Program-made: the position numbers and the translations under genes
Shown: positions 17,870 to 25,961 of the stretch, piece after piece
Layout: every line of letters begins with the position of its first letter
Position numbering within the stretch: position 1 is the stretch's first letter
From: JBPBQZ01 sp050955105
Lineage (GTDB): Bacteria > Pseudomonadota > Gammaproteobacteria > Burkholderiales > Burkholderiaceae
Direction of reading: 5' to 3'
Assembly: GCA_050955105.1 (NCBI GenBank)
Contig: JBPBQZ010000085.1
Span: 1 to 64,000, forward strand
DNA length: 64,000 bases
The notes under the pieces: generated by a model
Seen by the model: the letters and a program-made list of their open reading frames with translations, nothing else
The model's database searches: none
What the model was told of the DNA's origin: nothing

Positions 17870-17885
17870 AAGACGCCTTTGTCTC
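17870..17885 (-). promoter_or_regulatory. Hairpin with A1/G4 hexaloop, candidate ANTAR-binding RNA
   Basis: On the minus strand GAGAC-AAAGGC-GTCTT forms a 5-bp stem (one G-U pair) closed by a six-base loop with A in position 1 and G in position 4. ANTAR-domain antiterminators recognise paired small hairpins with exactly such hexanucleotide loops. A weaker GGC/GCC hairpin 10 nt downstream overlaps the 5' arm of the terminator, the expected position for the second hairpin, but its loop does not match. Confidence 0.55.
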
Positions 17886-17952
17886 GCACAACGAAAGTAG
17901 GTACGATTCAGTGCAAGGGTTCACCACGCCTTCACTGATCATGCCTCAGTAG

Positions 17953-17968
17953 TGCAAGACATATGCCA
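17953..17968 (-). promoter_or_regulatory. Sigma-54 promoter (-24/-12) for the urt-ure operon
   Basis: The minus strand reads TGGCATATGTCTTGCA, which keeps the GG-N10-GC spacing, the TGGCA block and the TTGCA block of RpoN promoters. The predicted transcription start near 17943 gives a leader of about 158 nt before urtA. NtrC-type nitrogen control would be expected for a urea transporter. I did not find a convincing NtrC enhancer site. Confidence 0.65.
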
Positions 17969-18127
17969 GTCACTATGACGCCGCTAGGCATCGCGCGCCA
18001 ACGCCAGTCCCCATCTCGGAATTAACGGCGCGGAGAGTCAAGAACGTGTGCTTGCACGAGGTTTACAAGATCGTGTGTTATCCCAAAAAAAGACGGGATA
18101 CGCACTGATGCCGTGCATGAGATCGCT

Positions 18128-18155
18128 GTCGATGCATCGTCGTGATGCATGCGAC
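18128..18155 (+). other. Strong inverted repeat upstream of amiC
   Basis: GTCG-ATGCATC, loop GTCGT, GATGCAT-G-CGAC forms an 11-bp stem with one bulged G, 26 nt before the amiC start. No T-run follows, so it is not an intrinsic terminator. It could be an operator or an RNA structure. The rest of the 396-bp gap between urtA and amiC (17785-18180) holds the urtA leader and promoter described separately and no recognisable gene. Confidence 0.4.
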
Positions 18156-18180
18156 ATCGGCAGAACGAGAGAATCCTTGA

Positions 18181-19359
18181 ATGAACATGACCGCCTCATC
18201 GCTTGCGCCCATCAAGATCGGCGTGTTGTTTTCCGCCTCTGGGCTTACCGCGAATACCGAACAATCACAGCTGCGCGCGACGCTGTTCGCGGCTGAAGAA
18301 ATCAACGACGCGGGTGGCATCAATGGCCGCAGACTCGAACTGATCGTGCGCGACCCGGGTTCGATACCCAGTCGCTATGCGACGATGATCGAGCAGTTGA
18401 TCGCCGAAGAACATGTGCGCGTTGTCGTCGGCTGCTATATGTCGAGTACGCGCAAGGCGGTAATACCGATTGTCGAGCGCCATAATGCGCTATTGCTCTA
18501 TCCGACCTTCTACGAAGGCTTCGAATACAGTCGCAATGTCATCTATACGGGCGCCACACCTAACCAGAACAGTGTGCCGCTGGCCAGCTATATGATGAAC
18601 CACTTCGGTTCGCGTGTTTTCATGGTGGGCTCCGACTACATCTATCCCTATGAGTCGAATCGCATCATGAGCGACCTGGTATTCGAGCGTGGCGGCGAAA
18701 AACTCGGCGAAGTATATCTGCCGTTGGACGCGGGATGGGAGAGCTATCTGGGCGTTGCGCGGAAAATCGCCGAGGTCGCTCCCGATTTCATTTTCTCGAC
18801 GGTGGTCGGTGCCGGCATCTCGCATTTGTACCGAGCCTATGCGGAAGCCGGCATGAATCCTTACAAAATGCCGATCGCGAGTCTGATCACCAGCGAAACC
18901 GAGGTGGCGGCGATGGGCGCGGCGCTGGGTCATGGACATATCACCGCCGCCACCTATTTTCAGTCTGTGGACAGCGCGCTGAATCGTCGCGTGATTGCCG
19001 CATATCGCCACCGCTTTGGCGATGCAGTGCAGACCGATATGTGCTGGGAGGCGGCGTATTTTCAGATGCACCTGCTGGCCACCGCGATGCGCATCACCGG
19101 CGGTGATGATCCAAATGCCTTGCTCAACGCGCTGCCCGGCCTCGAAATCGACGCCCCGCAGGGTCGTGTACGCATCGACGAGCAGAATCACCATACCTAT
19201 CTGAACCCACGTGTTGCGCGCCTCGACGCTTATGGGCAATTCGAGATATTGCAGCAGAGTAACGGCTGGACGCAGCCCGCGCCGTTCCAGATTTCGCATA
19301 CCCTGATCGCTGAGACGGCTGGCGATGAAGGCAGCGGTCGCGGCGGAGACGCCGCATGA
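18181..19359 (+). CDS. amiC: AmiC-like cytoplasmic amide/urea sensor (negative regulator of AmiR)
   Basis: 392 residues, type I periplasmic-binding fold, closely related to UrtA (VVGCYMSSTRKAVIPIVERH, LLYPTFYEGFEYSRNVIYTG, VGSDYIYPYESNRIM) but with no signal peptide, so it stays in the cytoplasm. In Pseudomonas aeruginosa AmiC binds short-chain amides and releases the antiterminator AmiR. The stop overlaps the amiR start by 4 nt (ATGA), as expected for partners made in fixed ratio. GAGAGA precedes the ATG. The ligand could be an amide or urea, given the shared fold with UrtA and the divergent urt operon. Confidence 0.9.
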   Translation: MNMTASSLAPIKIGVLFSASGLTANTEQSQLRATLFAAEEINDAGGINGRRLELIVRDPGSIPSRYATMIEQLIAEEHVRVVVGCYMSSTRKAVIPIVERHNALLLYPTFYEGFEYSRNVIYTGATPNQNSVPLASYMMNHFGSRVFMVGSDYIYPYESNRIMSDLVFERGGEKLGEVYLPLDAGWESYLGVARKIAEVAPDFIFSTVVGAGISHLYRAYAEAGMNPYKMPIASLITSETEVAAMGAALGHGHITAATYFQSVDSALNRRVIAAYRHRFGDAVQTDMCWEAAYFQMHLLATAMRITGGDDPNALLNALPGLEIDAPQGRVRIDEQNHHTYLNPRVARLDAYGQFEILQQSNGWTQPAPFQISHTLIAETAGDEGSGRGGDAA

Positions 19360-19961
19360 AACGCCAATCGTCGCGCACCTCGCAAACGCTCAAGGAGATT
19401 CGTTCCTTGAAGGTCGTGGCGATTCACCCGGACGACCATGATGGCGAAGAACTGCGTGGTCAATTGCGGCGTATCGGCTGCACTGTGCAGATGGTCTGGC
19501 CTTCGCTCGACGTCCTGCCAGACGACACTGACGTGGTATTTCTGGCGGTGCGTCCCGAGACGCTGTCGATCAAATTTCCCTGGCTCGATGCGAAGCACGT
19601 GCCGCCCGTGATACCCGTCGTCAGCTATGAGAATCCGATCGTCATCGAGGCGGTCCTGCAGCTCAATCCATACTGCCTGGTGCCATCGCCAGTGCGGTCT
19701 TTCGGTTTGCTGACGGCTATTGCGGTGTCGCTGTACCAGCACAAATCGCGGCGCACGGTGGAGCACTACGTCGAGCGTCTGGAGGACAAGCTCGCCGATC
19801 AGCGCAAGATACAACAGGCCAAAATTATTTTGATGGATGCTCGCAAGCTGTCGGAACAGGAGGCATACGAGTTGCTGCGAGCGCAGGCGATGAGCAAGCG
19901 CCAGCCGATCGAGTCGGTTGCGCAGGCGATTATCCAGGCGCACGCGGTGCTTGATTTCTAA
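19356..19961 (+). CDS. amiR: AmiR-like ANTAR transcription antiterminator
   Basis: 201 residues. An N-terminal pseudo-receiver domain (VVAIHPDDHDGEELRGQLRRI), a coiled-coil segment (HYVERLEDKLADQRKIQQAK) and a C-terminal ANTAR RNA-binding domain (ILMDARKLSEQEAYELLRAQ, then AMSKRQPIESVAQAII) are in AmiR order. The receiver-like domain lacks an obvious phosphorylation site, consistent with control by sequestration by AmiC. Expected targets are leader RNAs with twin hairpins followed by a terminator. Such terminators are seen before amiE (20084-20117) and urtA (17810-17855). Confidence 0.92.
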   Translation: MKRQSSRTSQTLKEIRSLKVVAIHPDDHDGEELRGQLRRIGCTVQMVWPSLDVLPDDTDVVFLAVRPETLSIKFPWLDAKHVPPVIPVVSYENPIVIEAVLQLNPYCLVPSPVRSFGLLTAIAVSLYQHKSRRTVEHYVERLEDKLADQRKIQQAKIILMDARKLSEQEAYELLRAQAMSKRQPIESVAQAIIQAHAVLDF

Positions 19962-19999
19962 GCGTCGCTAAAAATCATTTTTTTCCGAGATAAGCCCTA

Positions 20000-20008
20000 T
20001 GCTATAAA
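20000..20008 (+). promoter_or_regulatory. Extended -10 promoter for amiE
   Basis: TGCTATAAA is an extended -10 element with a T-rich weak -35 (19980-19985). The predicted start near 20015 places a CAGGAC/GTCCTG hairpin (20015-20034) at the very 5' end of a leader of about 159 nt. A sigma-70 promoter followed by a terminator matches the constitutive-promoter-plus-attenuator layout of the Pseudomonas ami operon. Confidence 0.5.
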
Positions 20009-20083
20009 AGCTCACAGGACCACATCGCGTCCTGACATATCGCGCACGCTGCCAATACCGCCAGCAAGGCGCAAGGCGAAACA

Positions 20084-20117
20084 GCCCGGCCCGGAATTTC
20101 CGGCTCGGGCTTTTTTT
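20084..20117 (+). terminator. Intrinsic terminator/attenuator in the amiE leader
   Basis: A 12-bp stem (20084-20095 with 20099-20110, one C-C mismatch, one G-U pair) is followed by seven Ts at 20111-20117, 57 nt before the amiE start. Small hairpins precede it: CGCC-AGCAA-GGCG at 20059-20071 and GGC-GAAACA-GCC at 20075-20086, the latter sharing bases with the terminator's 5' arm. Their loops do not carry the A1/G4 pattern clearly, so the AmiR site is not pinned down. Confidence 0.8.
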
Positions 20118-20173
20118 GTCGTTGCCGTCACCTAACTATCTGGCCTAGCCACCTTTGACCCAGGAGTATCGAG

Positions 20174-21211
20174 ATGCGACACGGAGATATTGGCAGCACG
20201 AAAGACTGCGTCGGCGTTGCCGTCGTGAATTACAAGATGCCGCGCCTGCATACCAAGGCAGAAGTCTTGGCGAACGCACGCAAGATTGCCGAGATGTTGA
20301 TCGGCATGAAGCAGGGACTGCCAGGCATGGACCTGGTGATTTTCCCCGAGTACTCGACGCACGGCATTATGTACGACGCCAAAGAGATGTACGAAACCGC
20401 CGCGACTATTCCGGGCGACGAAACCGAGATTTTCGCCGCCGCCTGCCGCAAGGCCAATGTATGGGGTGTGTTCTCGCTGACCGGTGAGCGGCATGAAGAA
20501 CATCCGAACAAGGCGCCCTACAACACCCTGATCTTGATGAACAACCAGGGCGAGATCGTGCAGAAATATCGCAAGATCATGCCTTGGGCGCCGATCGAGG
20601 GTTGGTACCCCGGTGACTGCACATACGTCTCGGAAGGGCCGAAAGGTCTCAAAATCAGTCTGATCATTTGCGACGACGGCAACTATCCTGAAATATGGCG
20701 CGACTGCGCGATGCGGGGCGCCGAACTAATCGTGCGTTGCCAAGGCTACATGTATCCAGCAAAGGAACAGCAGTCGATGGTCGCCAAGACCATGGCGTGG
20801 ATGAACAACTGTTATGTAGCGGTGGCGAATGCGACAGGTTTCGACGGCGTCTATTCATACTTCGGCGGTTCATCGATCATCGGCTTCGACGGTCGTGCGC
20901 TCGGTGAGTGCGGCACCGAAGAGATGGGCATCAACTATGGCGAACTGTCGATGAGCCTGATTCGCGACGCGCGCAAGAATATGCAGTCGAACAATCATTT
21001 GTTTAAGCTGCTGCATCGGGGCTATACCGGGAAGATCAATTCGGGTGAGGGCGCGCAAGGCGTGGCGGCGTGTCCGTTCGAGTTTTATGGCAAATGGGTG
21101 AACGATCCCGAAGGTACGCGCAAGCAAGTCGAGGCATTGACGCGTTCGACCGTTGGCACGGCCGAATGCCCGATCGAAGGCATTCCCCACGAGCCGGCCG
21201 AACATCGCTAA
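20174..21211 (+). CDS. amiE: Aliphatic amidase AmiE
   Basis: 345 residues, nitrilase superfamily. The catalytic triad is E59 (FPEYSTHG), K134 (KYRKIMPW) and C166 (IICDDGNYPE), at the same numbers as in the Pseudomonas aeruginosa and Geobacillus amidases. It hydrolyses short amides such as acetamide or propionamide to acid plus ammonia in the cytoplasm. AGGAG lies upstream of the ATG. A terminator-bearing leader and the amiC-amiR pair directly upstream indicate control by antitermination. Formamidase (AmiF) is the main alternative but is usually less similar in the C-terminal part. Confidence 0.95.
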   Translation: MRHGDIGSTKDCVGVAVVNYKMPRLHTKAEVLANARKIAEMLIGMKQGLPGMDLVIFPEYSTHGIMYDAKEMYETAATIPGDETEIFAAACRKANVWGVFSLTGERHEEHPNKAPYNTLILMNNQGEIVQKYRKIMPWAPIEGWYPGDCTYVSEGPKGLKISLIICDDGNYPEIWRDCAMRGAELIVRCQGYMYPAKEQQSMVAKTMAWMNNCYVAVANATGFDGVYSYFGGSSIIGFDGRALGECGTEEMGINYGELSMSLIRDARKNMQSNNHLFKLLHRGYTGKINSGEGAQGVAACPFEFYGKWVNDPEGTRKQVEALTRSTVGTAECPIEGIPHEPAEHR

Positions 21212-21276
21212 GCCGCTGCGCGGCCGACCGCTGGACGCTGATAGAGCGGCGGCCGTTCCTATCCCTTGAGGCCGTA

Positions 21277-22089
21277 ATGCCCGTGCATTCCGATATCGAC
21301 TCGTATCGATTGACTGCTGAGCCCTTTTATCGGGCTGCCGGCGACGAAGTGGCGCTGTTCGCGCACGCCTACGCGCATCGCCTGCCGGTTATCTTGAAAG
21401 GCCCGACGGGTTGCGGCAAGACCCGCTTTATCGAATACATGGCATGGCAGCTCGGGCGACCTTTGATTACCGTCGCATGCAACGAAGACATGACGGCTGC
21501 CGATCTGATCGGTCGCTACCTGCTGGATGCCGAAGGTACCACCTGGCATGACGGACCGCTCACCCGAGCCGTCAGGCATGGCGCGATCTGCTACCTGGAC
21601 GAAGTGGTGGAGGCGCGTCAGGACACGACAGTCGTGATCCATCCGCTGACCGACGCGCGGCGTATCTTGCCGCTCGACAAGCGTGGTGAGATCTTGCATG
21701 CGCATGCCGACTTCCAATTAGTTGTCTCATATAACCCCGGCTATCAAAGCCGCTCGAAGGATTTGAAGCCATCGACTCGCCAGCGCTTTGTGGCCATGCA
21801 TTTCGACTATCCGACGCAAGACGTGGAGGCCGCTATCGTGGCCGCCGAAGCGGAGGTGCCCATCGAACTAGCGCTGCAATTGGTCAAGCTCGCTCATGGC
21901 ACGCGCGCATTGAAAGGCCGCGGACTCGACGAGGGTGTGTCGACCCGCATGCTGATCTATACGGCGAAATTGATTGCGGCCGGTGTGGCGCCACGCCAGA
22001 GTTGCGAAGCGACGATTACCGAAGCGCTTACCGACGATGCGGACCTGATCGCAGCCTTGCGCAATCTGGTGCAAGCGCATTTCGCCTGA
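21277..22089 (+). CDS. MoxR-type AAA+ ATPase (CbbQ/NirQ/NorQ family)
   Basis: 270 residues. Walker A is GPTGCGKT (42-49), Walker B is CYLDE (105-109), and the DMTAADLIGRYLLD, DARRILPLDKRGE and SYNPGYQSRSKDLKPSTRQRF segments are typical of CbbQ/NorQ. Such ATPases work with a vWA partner to insert or activate metal cofactors or remodel enzymes. The vWA partner gene follows 7 bp downstream. In Pseudomonas aeruginosa amiB, an ATPase gene, also follows amiE. The start at 21277 has TTGAGG upstream; the longer frame overlaps amiE. Confidence 0.88.
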   Translation: MPVHSDIDSYRLTAEPFYRAAGDEVALFAHAYAHRLPVILKGPTGCGKTRFIEYMAWQLGRPLITVACNEDMTAADLIGRYLLDAEGTTWHDGPLTRAVRHGAICYLDEVVEARQDTTVVIHPLTDARRILPLDKRGEILHAHADFQLVVSYNPGYQSRSKDLKPSTRQRFVAMHFDYPTQDVEAAIVAAEAEVPIELALQLVKLAHGTRALKGRGLDEGVSTRMLIYTAKLIAAGVAPRQSCEATITEALTDDADLIAALRNLVQAHFA

Positions 22090-22096
22090 GTCGACG

Positions 22097-23878
22097 ATGC
22101 GCGCGAGCCTGGATCGAGCGTCGGCTGTCGGAGCATCGCTGATATCTACTTATCCGACCACACGCGGGTACGGGAAGCCGCCGGAATCCTTGGCGCTATC
22201 GAGCTGGCTGCTGGAGGCTTTGTCGGGGCGCTCACTGACGGTGCAGGGGCAAGCCGCGGCGACGCCGGACGCAGCGCCGCCGCGAGCCATTCTTACGTCA
22301 TCGCATCTATTGCTGCCGGAGCATGACGATATATGCATCGATACGGATGGCGGTGCAGGCGCGGAGGAAGATGCGGACGTTAATGCGGAAGTTAATGCGG
22401 AAGTTAGTGCGGCGCTGCTGCAGCGTGCCTGCGTGGCTCACGCGGCCGCCCATCTGCGGTATTCGCCCAGTGCGCAGCCGACCGGCTCGCTCAAGCCAAT
22501 GAGCCTGGCATTGATCTCGGCGATAGAGGATGCGCGCGTCGAACAGTTGCTGATGCGTGAGTTGCCCGGTGTCCGCGGCTGGTTCTTGCCGTGGCTAAAA
22601 CAGAGCCTGCAGCCACGACAATTGTCGTTCGAAGCATTGGTGTCGCGGATCAGCTATGCGCTGATCGAACCGGCCTATTGCGACGATAACTACTGGGTGA
22701 ACAAGGCCCGTGGCTTATTCGACGGCTTGCGTGGTTCGCTTGACAATTACACGGCTTTTCGCGAGATCGCTTCCGTGCTGGCCAATGATCTAGGGCAAAT
22801 GCGCGTGCGCTTCCAGGCGCAACAGTACGCGGTACCGGCACTTTATCGAGACGACAACTCCTATCTATGGATCTATCCCGAAAAAGATGAGCCGCGGAGT
22901 ACGCAGATACTGCAACGCGACGCCGCGTTGGCCGCTCGCGAGGCGAGCGAAACTCGCGATGCGCAGGCCATCGATCATGAAATTCGCCGGCTATCTTATC
23001 CGGAGTGGGACTATCGGCTTGAATTGTTGCGCAAGGATTGGTGCACGGTAATTGAACGCGCGCCGCGGCTTGCCCGTGGAGTGCGCGATGTGCGTCCTAG
23101 CGGATCAATTGCCGCGCTCAAGCTGCCGGCTTTTGCGGGAATGACACGTGACGTCAGGTTGCGCCGCCAGACCGATGGAGAGGAACTCGATCTTGACGCG
23201 GCAGTCGACTATGCGATCGAGCGCCGCTGCGGCCTGACGCCCACGCAGCGGGTTTTCCAGAGGGCTGGCCGCCGCGCGCCCGCATTGAGCCTGTTACTGC
23301 TACTCGACCTGTCGGCCTCGACTGGCGACCCGGCGGATCCTCGGCAGCCGACTGGCCCGAGCATCCTCGATCTTGAAAAAGACGCGGCGCTATTGCTCGC
23401 GCGCGCCGCGCTCGCGGCGGGGCATCGGATTGCCGTGCACGGTTTTTCATCGGACACGCGCGCGTGCGTGAATTATTTTCGGCTACTCGAATTCGGCGAG
23501 CCGTTGCAGGCGGACAGCGAAGATCTGCTGCGCAGCCGCATGCCACGCTATTCCACTCGCATGGGTGCTGCGATCAGACATGCGACGCTGCTATTGCAGG
23601 AGGACAGTGGTGATCGCCGCGCGATGATTGTCATGACTGACGGGGCGCCTTCGGACATCGACGTCTTCGATGTCGACTATCTCATCAATGACGCAAGGGC
23701 CGCAGTAGCCGATGCGCAGCGTGCCAGATTCACAGTAGGCGGTATCGCCATCGATGCTGGCGCGGCCGATTACATGCAGCGCATCGTCGGACGTGCGCAT
23801 TGCCGGGCAGTGGGCAGCGCGGCAGAGTTGCCGCATCAGTTAATCGCGTTGTTCTCCCGAATTGCGAGAGATTGCTGA
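22097..23878 (+). CDS. vWA-domain protein, CbbO/NorD-like partner of the MoxR ATPase
   Basis: 593 residues. The C-terminal third is a von Willebrand A domain with the metal-binding MIDAS motif DLSAS at 404-408 and a second element MTDGAPSD near residue 512. The N-terminal part is helical and family-specific, like NorD and CbbO. An Asp/Glu/Val-rich low-complexity patch occurs near residues 76-103. It is expected to act with the adjacent AAA+ ATPase in an activation or cofactor-insertion step. Amidase has no metal, so the target may be another enzyme such as urease; this is inference. Confidence 0.82.
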   Translation: MRASLDRASAVGASLISTYPTTRGYGKPPESLALSSWLLEALSGRSLTVQGQAAATPDAAPPRAILTSSHLLLPEHDDICIDTDGGAGAEEDADVNAEVNAEVSAALLQRACVAHAAAHLRYSPSAQPTGSLKPMSLALISAIEDARVEQLLMRELPGVRGWFLPWLKQSLQPRQLSFEALVSRISYALIEPAYCDDNYWVNKARGLFDGLRGSLDNYTAFREIASVLANDLGQMRVRFQAQQYAVPALYRDDNSYLWIYPEKDEPRSTQILQRDAALAAREASETRDAQAIDHEIRRLSYPEWDYRLELLRKDWCTVIERAPRLARGVRDVRPSGSIAALKLPAFAGMTRDVRLRRQTDGEELDLDAAVDYAIERRCGLTPTQRVFQRAGRRAPALSLLLLLDLSASTGDPADPRQPTGPSILDLEKDAALLLARAALAAGHRIAVHGFSSDTRACVNYFRLLEFGEPLQADSEDLLRSRMPRYSTRMGAAIRHATLLLQEDSGDRRAMIVMTDGAPSDIDVFDVDYLINDARAAVADAQRARFTVGGIAIDAGAADYMQRIVGRAHCRAVGSAAELPHQLIALFSRIARDC

Positions 23879-24048
23879 CACCTCCCGACCGGCTATGCGG
23901 CGTGGTGCATGGCGGCACCCGCTATTAATGGCGCTCACCTTGGCCGGATTAGAATCGACTTGAGTCATCCGTTCGCGGCATGCCGTGGCAACTTATTTTA
24001 GTAGCACACATGATTTCGAGATATCAAAACCCCAAGATTTACCCGCTG

Positions 24049-24063
24049 ACAGCGGTCCGCTGT
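24049..24063 (+). other. Short inverted repeat before the second amiC
   Basis: ACAGCG-GTC-CGCTGT is a perfect 6+3+6 repeat ending 8 nt before the ATG at 24072, where it would overlap the ribosome-binding region. No T-run follows. The rest of the 193-bp gap from 23879 shows no gene and no terminator. Confidence 0.3.
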
Positions 24064-24071
24064 GAGCCATC

Positions 24072-25223
24072 ATGAGCCGCGATCCGGTTCGCGTTGGCGT
24101 GTTGTTTTCGACCAGCGGCGTCACCTCCACCATCGGCCTCTCACAGCAGCAAGGTACTTTGCTGGCAATCGACGAGCTGAACGAGGCAGGGGGCCTGGGC
24201 GGTCGCGAGATCGTGCCGGTGGTGTACGACGCTCGCTCCGATCCGGCCGTCTATGCGCAGATGGCCGAGCGTCTGATACTGCAGGACAAAGTCAACATCA
24301 TTTTCGGTTGCTATATGTCGAGCAGTCGCAAAGCGGTGCTGCCGATTGTCGAAAAATGGAACAAGCTGTTGTTCTATCCGACTATCTATGAAGGCTTCGA
24401 GTTTTCCAACAACATCATCTACACCGGCGCCGCGCCGAACCAGAACAGCGTGCAACTGGCCGAATTCATGACCACTCATTTTGGCGCGCGCGTCTATCTG
24501 GTCGGCTCCGATTACATCTTTCCCTATGAGTCGAACCGCATCATGGGTGAACTGGTGTTACAGCATCCGCGCAGCGAAAAAGTGGCAGAACGTTACGTTC
24601 CGCTCGACGCTGGCGCTCGCGATTTCCGCGCAATCGTCGATGATATTCGAGATAGGCAGCCCGACTTCATCTTCTCGACGGTGGTCGGCGATGCCACCAC
24701 CGGCCTTTATCGCGCATACGCTGAAGCAGGCCTCGATCCGAAGCGTATACCGATCGCGAGCCTGACCACTTCGGAGGCGGAGATCAGCCAGATGGGCAGT
24801 GAACTGGCGGTCGGGCACTTCACTGCCGCGCCGTACTTCCAGTCGATTCAGTCGGCGGTAAATCGCGCCTGCCTGGAGCGCTTCCGCCGTCGCTTCGGCG
24901 CCGACGCGGTGCCGAATATGTGCTGGGAGGCTGCTTATTTCCAGGTACACATTTTCGCGCAGGCGTTTCAACGGTCCGGCAGCGACGAGATCGTTCGATT
25001 GATGCCGCACATACTGGGCAGCGAAGTCGATGCACCGCAGGGTCGCGTGCGCATCGATCCCACCAACCATCACACCTGCCTTTATCCGCGCATCGGCGTC
25101 GCCAACTCACGCGGACAGTTCACCATCGTGCGCGAGGCCACGCGCGCCGTGCACCCCGATCCCTACCTGGTGACCCATTCTCTAGGTGACTGGACTGCCA
25201 CGCTCAATGCGCTGGAGCTCTAG
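24072..25223 (+). CDS. Second AmiC-like cytoplasmic ligand sensor
   Basis: 383 residues, clearly homologous to the first AmiC (shared IIFGCYMSSSRKAVLPIVEKW, LFYPTIYEGFEFSNNIIYTG, VGSDYIFPYESNRIMGELV) but substantially diverged in the second lobe. No signal peptide is present. The stop codon abuts the GTG start of a second AmiR-like gene. Two sensor-antiterminator pairs in one locus suggest response to two ligands or two target leaders. A weak ribosome site precedes the ATG. Confidence 0.88.
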   Translation: MSRDPVRVGVLFSTSGVTSTIGLSQQQGTLLAIDELNEAGGLGGREIVPVVYDARSDPAVYAQMAERLILQDKVNIIFGCYMSSSRKAVLPIVEKWNKLLFYPTIYEGFEFSNNIIYTGAAPNQNSVQLAEFMTTHFGARVYLVGSDYIFPYESNRIMGELVLQHPRSEKVAERYVPLDAGARDFRAIVDDIRDRQPDFIFSTVVGDATTGLYRAYAEAGLDPKRIPIASLTTSEAEISQMGSELAVGHFTAAPYFQSIQSAVNRACLERFRRRFGADAVPNMCWEAAYFQVHIFAQAFQRSGSDEIVRLMPHILGSEVDAPQGRVRIDPTNHHTCLYPRIGVANSRGQFTIVREATRAVHPDPYLVTHSLGDWTATLNALEL

Positions 25224-25850
25224 GTGGACGCCGGCCATCGACGCACCATTCGTGCAACGCCCACGCTGCTGAAAGACCTGCGTACGCTGCACGTGCTGGT
25301 GTTTCATCCAGACGATGCCGATGGCCGACAGCTCACGCAACAGTTGCAGCGCATCGGTTGCCATGTGCAGGCTTATTGGCCGCCGCTGCCCGCGCTGCCG
25401 GAAGGCATCGACCTGATCTTTCTGGCGGTGCGGCCGGAGTCTATGGAGGCCGGTTATAGCTGGCTGCAGGGCGACGAAGTGCCGGCCATCATCGCCGTCG
25501 TGAATTATGAGAATCCGACGATTGTCGAGTCGGTGCTGCGCATCGGTTCTTGCGCGGTGCTACCTTCGCCGGTGCGTTCCTTCGGCTTGCTGTCGGCACT
25601 GGTGGTCGGCCGGCAGGTGCATGGCGAACTGCGCGAACGAGCGCGGCGTGTGCGCAAGCTCGAGGCTAAGTTGGCAGGGGTGCGGCGCATCGCGGATGCG
25701 AAGAATATCTTGATGCGCATGCATGGCATCACCGATGGCGCGGCTTACGATCTGATCCGCGATCAGGCAATGAACAAGCGCGTCACCACCGAAGAGATTG
25801 CCGCGGCGATCGTCAACGCCAACGAAATCCTCACGCTGGGCCGCGGCTGA
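25224..25850 (+). CDS. Second AmiR-like ANTAR antiterminator
   Basis: 208 residues starting with GTG immediately after the preceding stop (TAGGTG). A pseudo-receiver domain (VLVFHPDDADGRQLTQQLQRI), a helical linker (ERARRVRKLEAKLAGVRRIADAK in part) and an ANTAR domain (ILMRMHGITDGAAYDLIRDQ, AMNKRVTTEEIAAAI) parallel the first AmiR. No terminator-bearing leader is visible in the 111 bp before the next gene, so its RNA target is probably elsewhere. The urtA leader is a candidate. Confidence 0.88.
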   Translation: MDAGHRRTIRATPTLLKDLRTLHVLVFHPDDADGRQLTQQLQRIGCHVQAYWPPLPALPEGIDLIFLAVRPESMEAGYSWLQGDEVPAIIAVVNYENPTIVESVLRIGSCAVLPSPVRSFGLLSALVVGRQVHGELRERARRVRKLEAKLAGVRRIADAKNILMRMHGITDGAAYDLIRDQAMNKRVTTEEIAAAIVNANEILTLGRG

Positions 25851-25961
25851 TCTGTTGCCACTAGGTCGAAAAGCGGTACGCTAAGGTTTTGCGGCGGCTC
25901 GATTACATATCGCTGGTGCCGCGCAACGCTGTAAACGCAGAAACCGACAGGATCCCCAGCC

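Noticed and set aside
17785..17889. 35-residue N-terminal extension of UrtA
   Set aside because: It is the terminator and hairpin leader read as codons; the twin-arginine signal starts at 17784.
18041..18060. GTGC-TT-GCAC as an NtrC enhancer site for the sigma-54 promoter
   Set aside because: NtrC sites have the opposite half-site orientation (GCAC...GTGC) with wider spacing; this one does not fit.
18128..18155. ATGCATC hairpin as a terminator or ANTAR site
   Set aside because: No T-run follows and the loop (GTCGT, five bases) lacks the A1/G4 pattern; kept only as an unexplained inverted repeat.
22360..22410. Repeated GCGGA(A/C)GTTA units within the vWA gene
   Set aside because: A short in-frame codon repeat (Ala-Asp/Glu-Val-Asn) in a low-complexity patch; no sign of a functional DNA repeat.
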